A DNA stretch of 64,000 nt from Symsagittifera roscoffensis (lineage: Eukaryota; Xenacoelomorpha; Acoela; Convolutidae), in the NCBI RefSeq assembly GCF_963678635.1, contig NC_087064.1:81011526-81075525 (forward strand). The letters are read 5' to 3'. How positions within the stretch are numbered: position 1 is the first letter of the stretch; the number at the start of each line of letters is the position of its first letter. The notes below the pieces were generated by a model. The model made no database searches and was not told the DNA's origin. It was given only the letters and a program-made list of their open reading frames with translations. Both the position numbers and the translations under genes were made by a program. Shown here piece by piece: positions 54,293 through 64,000 of the stretch.

Positions 54293-54781
54293 GGGATGGA
54301 GCCGCGCTTCATCAGCTGGAACGCTGCGGCCATGCATACGTTCGACTTCACATTCCCAGATGCTTGGAGCCGAAAGAAAATCAAGGCACCACCTTCCAGG
54401 AGACCAGAGGTCACGGCTGAGGTGTGGAATGATGTGTATAAACCTGCAGATGATCTGTCAAGATTGAAGTGGTCGGGAGAGGTGAAAGTAGTAATCCTGG
54501 GAGTGGCAAAAGAAGGCAGAGGAGGCATCTACATAACGGTGGATGATCTGGCGGCACATGGCGAGGAGTCGGTAGAATTCCTAGTGAATGACGAGTTGTT
54601 CTATAACGCAGGGGAACTGACCGTACCGGCGCGGCCTGACTCGGGCATGGATATGCGACAAGGCCCTTCGGGACCTAAGCCAAAACCTGATGCGAATGAC
54701 GACAAGCTGATGGATCAGGACGATGATCACATGGAGGGAAAGGACGAGAAGTCGTGTGGAGTGGACTTAGGAGCGTTGTAG
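54293..54781 (+). CDS. Element 2 extra ORF 3, acidic tail
   Basis: The frame is open from 54,116, with a plausible start near MEPRFISWNAAAMHTFDFTF (ATG 54,296). It has FPDAWSRKKIKAPPSRRPEV, VKVVILGVAKEGRGGIYITV and a strongly acidic end (DANDDKLMDQDDDHMEGKDE). It stops at 54,779, six bases before the next frame starts. It occupies the place of the 193-codon frame in unit B. No recognised domain. Confidence 0.4.
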   Translation, partial: GMEPRFISWNAAAMHTFDFTFPDAWSRKKIKAPPSRRPEVTAEVWNDVYKPADDLSRLKWSGEVKVVILGVAKEGRGGIYITVDDLAAHGEESVEFLVNDELFYNAGELTVPARPDSGMDMRQGPSGPKPKPDANDDKLMDQDDDHMEGKDEKSCGVDLGAL

Positions 54782-54787
54782 AGAGAC

Positions 54788-55729
54788 TTGCTGGAAAACC
54801 AGTTTAGTGAAGACGATGACGGGGAAGTTGATGGTAATCTATTGCTGATGACACTATCGTCTTTCATGTCCCCTACAAAAGAGGCGCCGGCCAGCTTATC
54901 CCCGGTGGACCCAATAAGCCTGGCAATGGACTACCGGAGGAGGGACCTACAGACACTGCTCCATGAGTCACCAAGGAGGAGGAAGATTGAGGAGACTAAG
55001 AGGGTATCCTTTCCGAGTACGCTACCGGAAGAGGAGTGGGAGAGATACCAGAGCAAACTTGAACGTAAGACAGGAGTAACCTGGAACCGAGTGACCTTCA
55101 TGGAGAGGAAATGGGACGTGATACGTAGATACGGGACGCAGTCCGTGATGAAGGTGGGATTAAATCAACCCATCATGCGCGAGGTTCTAGAGAAGATAAT
55201 GAACTCCGTAGAGTCTGATGATGTTCTGACGGAGTCAGTTACAGAGGACAGTGCCGATGATCAGCAGATCACGAGAAAGTTACCCGTCAGACGAGCCAAA
55301 AAAGGGCTGAAGCGGTTGAAAGGAAAGACAGGAAGCCGAGCCGTGAACCAGAAAGTGGTGAAGTCAAAAGCCAGCACAGTGGTGGCCTCCTTGGCAAGAG
55401 TAGCTCGTTCAGGCGAGAGTGGGCAAGGAGATGGTGCGACGCTGGCCGGGGGAGAAAAAGAGAACCTGATTCCCCCTATGCTATTGGCAGGTTTGACCAC
55501 ATCGGCCACGAAATCGAAGAAAAATGCACGGACTCTGGCGGATACTAAGCTAGAAATGGAGGTCATCAGTCAGTGTGGATCTGGAGGACTTGGTGATTAC
55601 AAGCCCTCGCGAACCAACATGGCCCGGATGAAGCTGGAGGGACAACTGGACGTGGTCGAGTATGGTCGAATCACTGTGCCAGACTCGGTCCACGTGGTGA
55701 TCCGGCAAGGGGTTATATGGAGATGCTGA
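54788..55729 (+). CDS. Element 2 extra ORF 4: basic protein
   Basis: A 313-codon frame in the same phase as the preceding one, separated only by TAG and a few codons, so the two were probably one protein. It contains DYRRRDLQTLLHESPRRRKI, LPEEEWERYQSKLERKTGVT, MKVGLNQPIMREVLEKIMNS and a basic part (RRAKKGLKRLKGKTGSRAVN) that may bind nucleic acid or direct nuclear import. Element 1 shows a related WMFLNILDEKAWQDFL...LDEKARKELLGRMISL region. Unknown function. It ends one frame short of the next ORF, which overlaps by 13 bases. Confidence 0.45.
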   Translation: MLENQFSEDDDGEVDGNLLLMTLSSFMSPTKEAPASLSPVDPISLAMDYRRRDLQTLLHESPRRRKIEETKRVSFPSTLPEEEWERYQSKLERKTGVTWNRVTFMERKWDVIRRYGTQSVMKVGLNQPIMREVLEKIMNSVESDDVLTESVTEDSADDQQITRKLPVRRAKKGLKRLKGKTGSRAVNQKVVKSKASTVVASLARVARSGESGQGDGATLAGGEKENLIPPMLLAGLTTSATKSKKNARTLADTKLEMEVISQCGSGGLGDYKPSRTNMARMKLEGQLDVVEYGRITVPDSVHVVIRQGVIWRC

Positions 55730-56400
55730 AGGCGAGGAATTCCGCGAGAGGGCATCTGATGGCTTGGAACGAGAAGCAAGCAATGCAGGAGTATCTGAAG
55801 GAGCTGACGGAGAACTCTAATTTAAATAGGAAAGAGTACGGCATGGCGATGTCCTGGGAGGCAAACGAAATCGGGCTGGAAAAACTGCTAAAGATCTCTT
55901 GGAGGGCGGCCCTTTAAAGATACTTTGACGAGACGATGCATGCGCCGGCAACGGTGGCAGCATACCTGGCTTATCCGTGTACAAGATCTGACTTGCAAGT
56001 ACGTTTGGCCTGGTGTTTGATGGTAATCAAGAAGGCGAAATGTGAAGCCAACAACGACTCGAAATTGAAGGAACAGGAACTGGAATTGATGGAAGCCCTG
56101 CAAATGTTGATTTCTAGAGACGATTTTGCGATAGCCTGGGCTAAGCGTAAGTATGCCCTTTGCTTCGTAAGGTTCGTGGTGGATCTTATCCCCACTCCTG
56201 TGTTGGTAGAATGCATAAAAACCATTCGGCAAGGGAGAGTTGACGGTGAACGAAACTTCCTGAGGGCACTCCTGGAGCTATATCAGGACATGCCGCTGGC
56301 CATACCAAACAAAGTCGAACGACATGGAGAGCTACCGCAGGTTGGAAGAAGTGAGAAGGTTTTCCAACAAAGAGTTGAAAGTGAGCCGGGAGTTAATTAA
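55717..56400 (+). pseudogene. Element 2 extra ORF 5, helical, broken
   Basis: Frame 55,717-55,917 (MEMLKARNSARGHLMAWNEK, KEYGMAMSWEANEIGLEKLL) ends in TAA; frame 55,936-56,400 continues (ATVAAYLAYPCTRSDLQVRL, SRDDFAIAWAKRKYALCFVR, VVDLIPTPVLVECIKTIRQG). Element 1 has the same layout: KDATCFLRWIMSVITDSTLQ matches AKRKYALCFVRFVVDLIPTP in place. The real frame passes into the next ORF near 56,330. Confidence 0.5.
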
Positions 56401-57871
56401 AGCAGTTAGGGGACAGAAGGACTATGCAACACTGGGGAAGTTGAGGTCGTTCCAATATTTGTCTGGTACACCAGGAATAGCATATAATCCCATTGTGAAT
56501 GAGGAAGCCAGGGAAGCGGATTTTGACTACGAGCAAGTTGTGGTACTTGATTTCTGGGTTGAGCGGGTCAAGGAAATTGGCATGTTGATGATGGAACAAC
56601 CCAAGCTGGGAATTGTTTTGGAAGAACGGGTGGTCGAACCCTCGGTTCCCGAGCTGAAGGGGCAAGTGAGTTTTGATTGTGGTTCTTGGGACGGTCCCTT
56701 GAAAACCAGCTTAGTAACCATGTGGAAACTCATGAAGCCTTCTTGGTGTCCACATTCAAACGCCGGTTTAATCTGGGATATGATGGCAGATATTACGTTG
56801 GACTTGGATGATGACGCGAGTTTACACTATCTGGCCATGATACACCATTTGCTGGCCATGAGAGTAACTAAGCAGAAGAACAACCCATCCACGGAACCAT
56901 CCGAAGGAAGCCCATCGAGTGACTGGCTGAGAAAGGGTACTTGTCTAGCCCTAAATGGCGGAATGGACGGACATGTGTGCAACTCGGAACATTGCTTGAT
57001 TACGCTGAGCGAGCAGCATCGCCAATTGGCACAACTGTATGGGAGGTTGAGCATGTCGGATAAGAGTGGAATGGAGTTGATCGCGGACTGTCAAGGTGTA
57101 ACGAAAGTAAACTTGATCACTGCCTTGGGATTTTGCAGCATGACGAGCTCGATAGAATCAGTGGAGCGCCTAGAGCGTGCCCATGGGCTAGTGACGTCCT
57201 TCAGTGTGGAAGTATTCCCTGGAGCACTGCAGACAGAGCAAAAGATTGGAGGCTGGCGAGAAGCTCTGGAAAGTGAAATGAATTTGAAGGATAGTGAGGC
57301 CTATCATAGACCTACTGGCTCGAAATATCTGGTGGGTTCGGGCTCCGCACCATATTGCAATAGTAGGTATCCTACGCACAAGGTGGTGATGGACGCGAGG
57401 ACACAGCAGGTGTTGGTTGACCAACTCTTCTCTGTGCCAAAGTGCCTGAGGTTGGCCAGAATGTCAGAAAGGTCGTATGACTTATTGGCAAAGATCATTC
57501 GGGCCGTCCCGATGAGATCTGAAGGCAAGCTGCAAGACTTACTGGGGGAAGAGTTCATGAGGTTGAACGAAGGTAATGTGAGTGAATTCCAGAAGCAGAA
57601 AGCGAGTGGAGCGCTACCCACTGAACTCCCCACCATAGAAGAAAAGGAAGATGTGCATAGAATAATGATGGAAGTGGAACCGTTGCTGGGAGCCTCAGGG
57701 TATCGGACCCGAAGGAACAGTAATGACCCATGGGGAGTATCCTTGTCACTACCTGGCGCAGACGTTATCGTACCCCAAACGCGGGAATCTGGTGTTAGTA
57801 TGGGACGTGGAGGAGTTATACTCCACGGGATTGTACGATCAAAATTAACAAGTGTCGGTCGTGGTGGTTAG
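56324..57871 (+). CDS. Element 2 extra ORF 6: 515-codon unknown protein, longest open frame of the cluster
   Basis: It begins MESYRRLEEVRRFSNKELKV, continuing the preceding protein (element 1: SHGKLDEIRRFYNKKFEEGH), through LRSFQYLSGTPGIAYNPIVN (element 1: YVSGVMGTAYNSFFDSEA). After about residue 85 comes a ~430-residue part absent from both element 1 units. It has a helical pair of His-rich turns (LHYLAMIHHLLAM), a Cys/His cluster (GKGTCLALNG-like, HVCNSEHCLITLSEQH) that might bind metal, and MERAHGLVTSFSVEVFPGAL-like segments. No known family is evident. Openness over 1.5 kb in an otherwise broken element suggests either a recent or selected domain. Confidence 0.5.
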   Translation: MESYRRLEEVRRFSNKELKVSRELIKAVRGQKDYATLGKLRSFQYLSGTPGIAYNPIVNEEAREADFDYEQVVVLDFWVERVKEIGMLMMEQPKLGIVLEERVVEPSVPELKGQVSFDCGSWDGPLKTSLVTMWKLMKPSWCPHSNAGLIWDMMADITLDLDDDASLHYLAMIHHLLAMRVTKQKNNPSTEPSEGSPSSDWLRKGTCLALNGGMDGHVCNSEHCLITLSEQHRQLAQLYGRLSMSDKSGMELIADCQGVTKVNLITALGFCSMTSSIESVERLERAHGLVTSFSVEVFPGALQTEQKIGGWREALESEMNLKDSEAYHRPTGSKYLVGSGSAPYCNSRYPTHKVVMDARTQQVLVDQLFSVPKCLRLARMSERSYDLLAKIIRAVPMRSEGKLQDLLGEEFMRLNEGNVSEFQKQKASGALPTELPTIEEKEDVHRIMMEVEPLLGASGYRTRRNSNDPWGVSLSLPGADVIVPQTRESGVSMGRGGVILHGIVRSKLTSVGRGG

Positions 57872-58515
57872 TGTCATGCTGGCGGTGAGATGGTTGGAGG
57901 CCAACGCGGGCACAAGTGAACAGGATACGGCCGTGCCGACACCTAATTAGCTAAGCAACGTAAAGATGAACCGCAACCTAGTTCTTTTCAGAACCACCTG
58001 CAGGATTCTGAGAATACCCAAAGCCATTGAAAGAATATGGTCGATCGAGGCAAAGATTGATGCCTTGGTTCCGTGCAGAAATGACATCATGGATGTATGA
58101 ACGCGCGAAGCGTCATGTGTCTAGGAACACGTAAGCCTATCAATCCTTCCAGCTAGATATAGGACTGGGAGCCTATAAAAGAGCATTCTTAAAGCACAGA
58201 AACGCTGTTACCACGGCGGTGAAGCGGGTAGCTGGAGCGCCTTGTGTTACGGAAACTGAAAAGAGAGAGGTCTTACGAGCTCACCTAGAACGGAATGTGA
58301 GCCTGTTTCTTCACAACAGATTTTGCAGGAACCGGGAACAAAAGGTGAATGTATACTTGCTACCTTGTTGTAAACCGAAGCTGTTAGAGCAGAAGAGATG
58401 GGGGACTGCCCGCAACTCCATGGACATGTTGGAAAAAGTTCTAAAAGACAGTGAAACTGAAGAACAGGATGGAGAAGAAATGGATAGACGAAGATGTGAC
58501 GAGGAAGAAGTGTGA
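57872..58515 (+). pseudogene. Element 2 C-terminal remnant of the extra coding region
   Basis: After the stop at 57,869 the frame changes twice. From about 58,170 it reads AYKRAFLKHRNAVTTAVKRV, then HLERNVSLFLHNRFCRNREQ and an acidic end (DSETEEQDGEEMDRRRCDEE), ending TGA at 58,513. Element 1 carries the same end (SFKRPLLTHRNAIT; LAKNVSLNLHKSFCLNRE). This is the natural C-terminus of the long region. Confidence 0.6.
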
Positions 58516-59246
58516 GGAGTAAAGAGAGAAGGAGAAAAACTTGATTGTCTTTGTGCGTTAAAACTGATACTAATCAACCAAGTTTGATTATTGGAATTGT
58601 TAAATTTTTTGTACTGATTTTGTTTGGTCAGACCAAACTTTGAAAATTGTTGCAAATGTTGAAATTGTTGAAAGAAAGTTTTAGTTGTGCTACTTATGTA
58701 TATATATATATAGAACATAGGTGAGTGTATTTACCTATTTAAACACGACCGATGTTTTTAACCTGTGTAAGACACGTGTTCACTGTGTGGCGACCTGGCA
58801 AGTTTGGGTAAGCTCGCTCAAAGAGGGTGAGTACCTCGATAACTTTCCTAGCCACAGAGTTTCTTAGTGCAATATGGAGGATGAGAGCATATATAATTGA
58901 TTATACTTGGTGAGTGACGTTAAGTTAATTTTAACGGTTGCGTGGCCGTGCCACGTCCCAAGTTTTTCAATCAGCAAGAGCGAAAAGAAGTTTTAAAAAG
59001 ATGACGTAGTCAGAAAAGAAATTTTATCTAGGACACTCCTCATGGTGCAAATTTTGTGAAAATGTTGAAAAGCAGTGAGATGTAGTACGATGCCATTTGT
59101 GACCCCTAGTGAGTTGAGGTGGAGTAGATAAATTTCCTTTTCTAATGCGATTTGTAAGGGTGATTATAGAGAACTGGAATACTACTTGACGATAACCCGG
59201 AGTTATGCGATCAATAGGGACATTGATGGGGACTAACAGGGGAGTA
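58516..59246 (+). other. Element 2 3' untranslated region and polypurine tract
   Basis: No frame is supported. It contains a (TA) run (about 58,697-58,711), TATATAGAACATAGGTGAGTG, reminiscent of the TATAAAAGAAG...GGTGAGTG modules of the leader, and ends with AACAGGGGAGTA, whose GGGGAGTA (59,239-59,246) directly abuts the LTR. Confidence 0.6.
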
Positions 59247-60133
59247 TGTGCCATTCTGCCAGATTGACACAGCGCAACCTTCCGGCGAAACACGAGAAAA
59301 CGATTAAAGGCCTTATTGACGAAAAATTGCTGCGAAGGAGGGTAGAAATATTCTGGAAGTTTCAATTTTTCAAAGTTTCTATTGTCTAACGAATATTTCT
59401 CAGAAATAAAAAAAACGGCCATTTTGACTGAAAAAGGTGAAAAAGTCAGAACCACAGCAAACATAGTGAAAAACAGTCGCACGAGAACGATAAAAACACG
59501 AAGCCTCTTATCGTGACGATCACGCACGATAAGACCCTTTGCAGAAGAAATTAGTGAGAAGGGAGGCTTTAGTGGGGAAGCAGTGGAGAGCAGTACCTTC
59601 CCGTGCCACAAATTGGTAGTGATAACGACGTTATCTGGAGGAAAACACGGAGGCGGAGGCTCGGCCCCCCAGAGACTGATATATGGTTAAAGACTGTAGT
59701 AAACTAACTTTTTAGCTACTCTGATGCCATAAAACTTTGAATTGACACCGGTATTGTTTGATATTCAAATATATGAGTAGCTAGGAAGAGGAAAGGGTCA
59801 ATCCAGCTCCAATGGATTTAAAAAAGAACTGTCACCAAAAATATAAAAAAAATAGGGTATTTGAGCAGTGTTTTTAATAGCAATCACGTAGTCTGAGAAT
59901 CCGAGACTCAGCTATGTGGTTGTGTTCGCATGTAAACGAAAGCTGATCAAAAGTCGTTTGACTGATGGCCTAAAAATAGTAACTCTTCACTTAGCCCTAA
60001 ACAGACCAGAAAATCAACTGGCAAGGTCGAGACGGTGAAAAAAGAGTAGAATTAAGGAAACTGACGCCTGCCAGTCGTTGATAGGTACTTTTTCTACGCT
60101 CCGTCACTGTGTAGTATTTGGGCGAATGTTACA
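59247..60133 (+). repeat. Type-2 LTR, 3' LTR of element 2
   Basis: 887 bp from TGTGCCATTCTG to GGGCGAATGTTACA, matching 39,262-40,086 and 32,540-33,411. What follows at 60,134 is type-1 LTR sequence, not the TAGATG leader seen after the other copies, which fixes the LTR end. Confidence 0.85.
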
Positions 60134-60838
60134 GCGGGTAGCAGCGGGAAGTTGCTATTCACAATTTCCGATACATAATTCGAACGAGAGTAGAGCTGTC
60201 TTATTCGAAACAGAAGGCAGAGTGATCGCGAGTAAAGAAGAGATATATTAGAAGTGAACCAGAGTGAACCTTCGGTGGAAAGTTGGACAACCGAACTCTC
60301 CGAATGGTCCAGAACCAAAACTTGTCCCTCGATTTAAAACTGACTTATTCAAAACTTCTTGAGTTAAACTTGATTACCCCATTTATGCTAGAGTTACTTA
60401 TTAATTTAGTTACTCAATTCTAGAGGTGCTGCTAGTATGTGAGTACCCAATTTAAGTTTCTTGAGTGTGTTTTATATTGTTATGTTGAGTTAGGGAGAGT
60501 TTTTAGGTTGATCCACCTGAAATGGATCAAAGGTCCACTGTCAAATAAAAAGTAAATGTACGTAAGTTTCCGACCCTGTTTTTAACGGCGTTCGCGTGTT
60601 TTAGGTATTTTGAGACCTAAGTATGGGGACGTTCTTATTTTCTTGAGTGGGGTTGTATTTTGGTAGTGGCCTTTAAGCTGTAACAAAGGTTTTAGTCTCA
60701 TGTCGAAAGTGAACCGAATTGGCCCCGAACGCTTGAGGTAGAAAAGCACAAGAGATAGTGTCCCTGACTCTCGAGCCAATGGTTATAGGGCCTATTTTTC
60801 TTTAACCTCATATGTGACTTAAGTAGGCGACTGTTACT
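60134..60838 (+). repeat. Type-1 LTR, 3' part (end of outer element 1)
   Basis: It begins about 100 bp upstream of the point where type-1 sequence stopped at 32,539/39,261, and continues through the part known from 13,549-13,838 (AACCTTCGGTGG, CAGAACCAAAACTTGTCCCT, TTCTTGAGTTAAACTTGATT). It ends near GTAGGCGACTGTTACTA (60,838), the counterpart of the type-2 end GGGCGAATGTTACA. Together with 32,254-32,539 this makes a type-1 LTR of about 890 bp, the same length as type-2. Confidence 0.7.
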
Positions 60839-63176
60839 AAAAATGCTCTTCCTAATAAATATACTGACCAGGTTCAGCTACGATACAGGTCTCACGTTAG
60901 AATATAGGGTTTTCCGTAATTCGAGAATCAGTTTTACATCGACACGTTGCATACATAAGGCAAACGCGACAATTTGATTTTGGCTTGTTCAGGGTAAATG
61001 TTCTTGGGTCTATGGGACCTTGGAAAGCATCCCATGGTAAAAAACAACCGTCCTGTTAAGTAGAGTGTTTCCTTCGCTTTTGATGCTGGTTATAATTTGC
61101 TCAGCTTCCGGGGGAGCAATATCTGTTAGTGTATGAAGTTTGCGGTGTCGTCTTTTGTCACAGTTATTGTTTTTGAGATTGTCATCTTCTGTTGCATTGT
61201 TCCGGGGAAATGTTTCAGTATATCGGAAGCACAACTTTGATACGCCTGCGCCAGATTTTCAGCTGACTTGACAATTTCTTTCGAGAATGGGGGATGATTT
61301 TGATTATTTGAATTTGTTTTGTTTCTTCAGTCGATTTGTTTGCTTCTAGCGCGTTTTTGTCTTCGTTTCAATCAGCACTTCATGATTAGTTTTTTTTTTT
61401 TTTTTTTGCAAATTGTAAATTAGATTTGTTTAGTTAAGAGTTTCATAATCAATATGTACAACAAATATTATCATATTTGTTCAATTGACATTATTTTTAC
61501 CGGATACCGGGTATCCTGGTTTGTTGCTGAAGTCTTACATTTCCTTATAGTTTATATCAGAAGGAGCAATTTGTATTTCTCATCTTCCATACTTCCCATG
61601 ACACAAATGTTTGCGAGTTGATTTTCCATGACGTCGATGATTTTGAATATGCACCACGAATAACCGAAACAACATGATTAGTTAGTAGCTGAGATTCCGA
61701 CAGTTGTTGTTGAATCATGGCTTAGTTTTAGTCGTGGGGCGCAAAAAAAAACCTTCACCCGTACATTAGATTTTTCTTTTTTAAAATGTAGAAATCAGGC
61801 AAAAAACAACTATATTGCACGTGCGTTTTTTTTCATATGAAGGCTCATTCGATGTGATTTGTTTTTTGTAAATTTTCGTATCAAGTTTTGAATCAAAATG
61901 CCATGATTTTACTTTAAAAAGTTATTGCTCGACGAACCCATTTCATATTTTACACATAAATAAAATTTCTTGAGGTCAAGTGTAATTTCCTAAAGGTTAT
62001 CTTTCTGCAATTATCTTGTTTTGTTAATGGAAATCTTTTTCTTCATCTAACATCTTGTGAAAATTTTTGGAAGCTTTTACTCGCTGCATTATTTTTTTGT
62101 TGCACTAATTACAGATGCAAATTTTTTTGCTCTTTTTTTTCCGTTTTTGTAAAAGCTTGAAGATTGATCACACTCTTAGTCCTTTTAAATTTAAAGCAAA
62201 GAGTTTTTTCCGATGACTTCATAGCATTCCTCGGAGAGACTTCACTGGCAGAGATGAAAAACCTAATAATGTTGTTGTTCCTTTGGTCCTGACGGCTTTT
62301 CACAAAGAGGGCTCCCGTTTTCAGCTCATTTCTGTATACGACTTCCTTTTCAGATTTTTCAATGGTATAAGCTCTGTGTCTGAAAAAAATGCACTGTTGC
62401 CTGCCTTTTTTGCATAAGCCTATTTGGAGCAGTTGTTTATGAGTTCTACTTCATGCGTTGCCGTGATGTAGAAATTGTGAACCATTGCTCAAAATTTTAA
62501 GAGCTTCATGCCTTAGGATGCCATATCTCAGATGATGGCCAGAAATTCAAAACCAAACTTATATTAGAAGATCTTTTTTTTTAACATTCGTCTTTTTATA
62601 ATTTGTGTTCACGCCCTTGTGTTATTTTGCTAATGGTGTAAACTTGGTTAAACTGTCAAAATCACCATCAATTTTGATGACCATTTAATCATTCGGCTCA
62701 TCTTTGGTTTCCTCCAACAGATAAAAAAAAATCTGAGTCAGAATCAGAAATTTTTTTAATTCATAAAATTATTATTTTTAAAAATTTGTATTACAAAAAT
62801 GGCATAAAAAAATTCAAACACCTTTTTACTGGAGAAAAGTTTCATGGCTTATCTTTCTAAGCATGCTCGCTTGTATTACTCGCTCGTTATCAGACGAAAA
62901 CTCAAAAATTTCAACCAAGTTTTTCTCAACACAGGGACAGCTTTTCGAATTTTTTGATGTTGTTCGAATCTCGACTGAAATGGTTGTAATATGGTAAGTC
63001 ACTTCCCGCATTACAATCATTTTTTTGTTGCAAATGTTTTTGGTGGAAGAACTAAAGACTGTGCCTGCTGTTTCATCTTATTTGCTTGAAGATAGACCAA
63101 AATCAAAAATTTCAAACGGGTTTTCCAGGCACTGAGAAATTGTTTTTTTTTCCAATATCGGTCGAACTGAAAGAGC

Positions 63177-63245
63177 TTTAATAAGATATATCACTCGACG
63201 CACTCCGATTACAGTTTATGGTTCCTGATTTTGTGTGGAAATAAA
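63177..63245 (-). repeat. Inverted copy of the RPF1-upstream repeat
   Basis: AGATATATCACTCGACGC and the following bases match the reverse complement of 12,895-12,960 and of 63,865-63,940. With the direct copy at 63,823-63,990 it forms an inverted pair about 650 bp apart, as terminal repeats of a transposon would. Confidence 0.5.
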
Positions 63246-63822
63246 AAAAAAGAAAAAAACTAATATCGGAAGACAAGTATCCTCTGAACGCAAACTACAT
63301 TCGGGAAGTGTTAGAAGAGCCAGTATATTTTGTCTGCGACTTCTTTTTTAGCGCAGTCATGCAGTAAAAACCATGTAATCTCATATTAAAACCCTTGCGA
63401 TTATCAATGGCGTTGCTACCGCTGACCAGACTTTTTCCCGCCATTATCTTTGTTCGCAGAATTGTCATCATTTAACTTCATTAGCATATCAAGTTTTAGC
63501 TTCTAATTCTGCTTGTTTGACGCAGAGATAATGCAAATGCTGCTGCGTACGACAGAGACTGTGGTTTGACTCCAGCCAGGAGCTGCACGTTTTGCTATTA
63601 AAAAATTTCTTGAAAAAAGTTAATTGTCCGGACTATCTTTTGTCTTCTTTTTTGTTAGTTTATTATTTTCCACATTATGGTCTTTTCTTCTAACTTAATC
63701 AAGTGTTATTATATGTGAAGGACATTTTGATTTTTCTTTGTAGTTTGTAAGTTTATGAGCTAATATTTTGTATAATTTCCACTTTTTATCGATCAAAGAG
63801 ATAATGCGCCTTATTGTTCCAA

Positions 63823-63990
63823 CCATTGAAAGTGGGGAGGAACTTTGTATTCGGGTGTTTTAGTTTTTTTATTTCCATGCAAAATCAGATTACACAAAAA
63901 TCATTGGAATAGGTCGAGTGATATATCATATTAAAGCTTCTTCAGTCGTGATTCGAAATGCATTAAAAATTTTGAACATTTTTAGTGTCG
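63823..63990 (+). repeat. Second direct copy of the RPF1-upstream repeat
   Basis: Matches 12,833-13,000 (CATTGAAAGTG, TTCGGGTGTTTTAG, AAAATCAGATTACACAAA, GTCGAGTGATATATCATAT) with many substitutions. It lies at the window edge, so its right boundary is not visible. Confidence 0.55.
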
Positions 63991-64000
63991 AGAAAAACCG

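Larger units (their letters stand above)
39262..60133 (+). mobile_element. Element 2: giant Ty3/gypsy-type LTR retrotransposon, decayed
   Basis: Bounded by type-2 LTRs at 39,262-40,086 and 59,247-60,133, about 20.9 kb in total, with a long leader, gag, protease, RT, RNase H, linker, integrase, about 7.5 kb of additional coding frames, a 3' untranslated region and polypurine tract GGGGAGTA (59,239-59,246). By eye the two LTRs differ at several percent of positions plus small gaps. Frames in the second half are longer and less broken than in element 1. The flanks outside the LTRs are both type-1 LTR sequence, but they overlap by about 100 bp rather than showing a 4-6 bp target duplication, so the structure has been rearranged. 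Confidence 0.8.
60839..64000. other. T-rich right flank, no gene recognised
   Basis: Non-coding as far as I can see, rich in T runs (18 T near 61,390). A minus-strand 64-codon frame and similar ones are chance-sized. Degenerate repeats occur toward the end (listed separately). Confidence 0.5.

Noticed and set aside
52909-58515. An envelope gene in the env position
   Set aside because: No signal peptide, furin-like site, cysteine pattern, fusion peptide or membrane anchor was seen; the proteins look soluble and helical.

Overview
This window looks like nuclear DNA of an invertebrate animal. It is AT-rich and gene-poor, its one confident host gene is a eukaryotic ribosome-biogenesis factor, and it has GT-AG signals with T-rich acceptors. 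A very short 5'-UTR intron (or trans-splice acceptor) next to that gene would suit a nematode-like genome, but the species cannot be fixed from the sequence. There is no prokaryotic gene organisation.

Left flank (1-13,286): mostly non-coding DNA with a decayed non-LTR (LINE) reverse transcriptase remnant (about 6.6-7.26 kb, plus a C-terminal scrap near 9.4 kb), a 454-bp inverted-repeat element with a clean 9-bp target duplication (11,118-11,571), and RPF1, a Brix-domain pre-60S factor, on the minus strand (11,767-12,765). Right flank (60,839-64,000): T-rich, no gene recognised, with degenerate copies of a repeat that also lies upstream of RPF1.

The middle, about 47.5 kb (13,287-60,838), is one nested, rearranged cluster of very large Ty3/gypsy-type LTR retroelements on the plus strand. 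Element 1 (5' LTR at 13,287, 3' LTR start at 32,254) and element 2 (5' LTR 39,262-40,086, 3' LTR 59,247-60,133) share the order gag (coiled coil, capsid-like part, two CCHC knuckles), retropepsin, RT, RNase H, a long unfamiliar linker, integrase with GPY/F-like tail, and then about 8 kb of further coding sequence where an env gene could lie. That extra region is not envelope-like. In element 1 it contains an SGNH/GDSL-hydrolase domain (GDS, GTND and DGIHF blocks), followed in both elements by a possible second SGNH-like fold and a long series of helical, unrecognised proteins. Both elements are broken by frameshifts, stops and catalytic substitutions, but the lesions differ, so they complement each other when read side by side.

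Element 2 sits inside a type-1 LTR of element 1. The 3' half of element 1, the LTR junction and part of the next leader are tandemly duplicated (27,995-34,925 and 34,930-41,494). Element 1 also carries a 41-bp minisatellite built from overlapping palindromes, with a misplaced fragment of its own pol inside it. The leader of element 2 has inverted CCCTCCG/CGGAGGG modules, an ACCCTCC array, and a 185-bp duplication with a TATA-like box and hairpins. The best candidate for something undescribed is this giant SGNH-carrying retroelement family with its env-position polyprotein.
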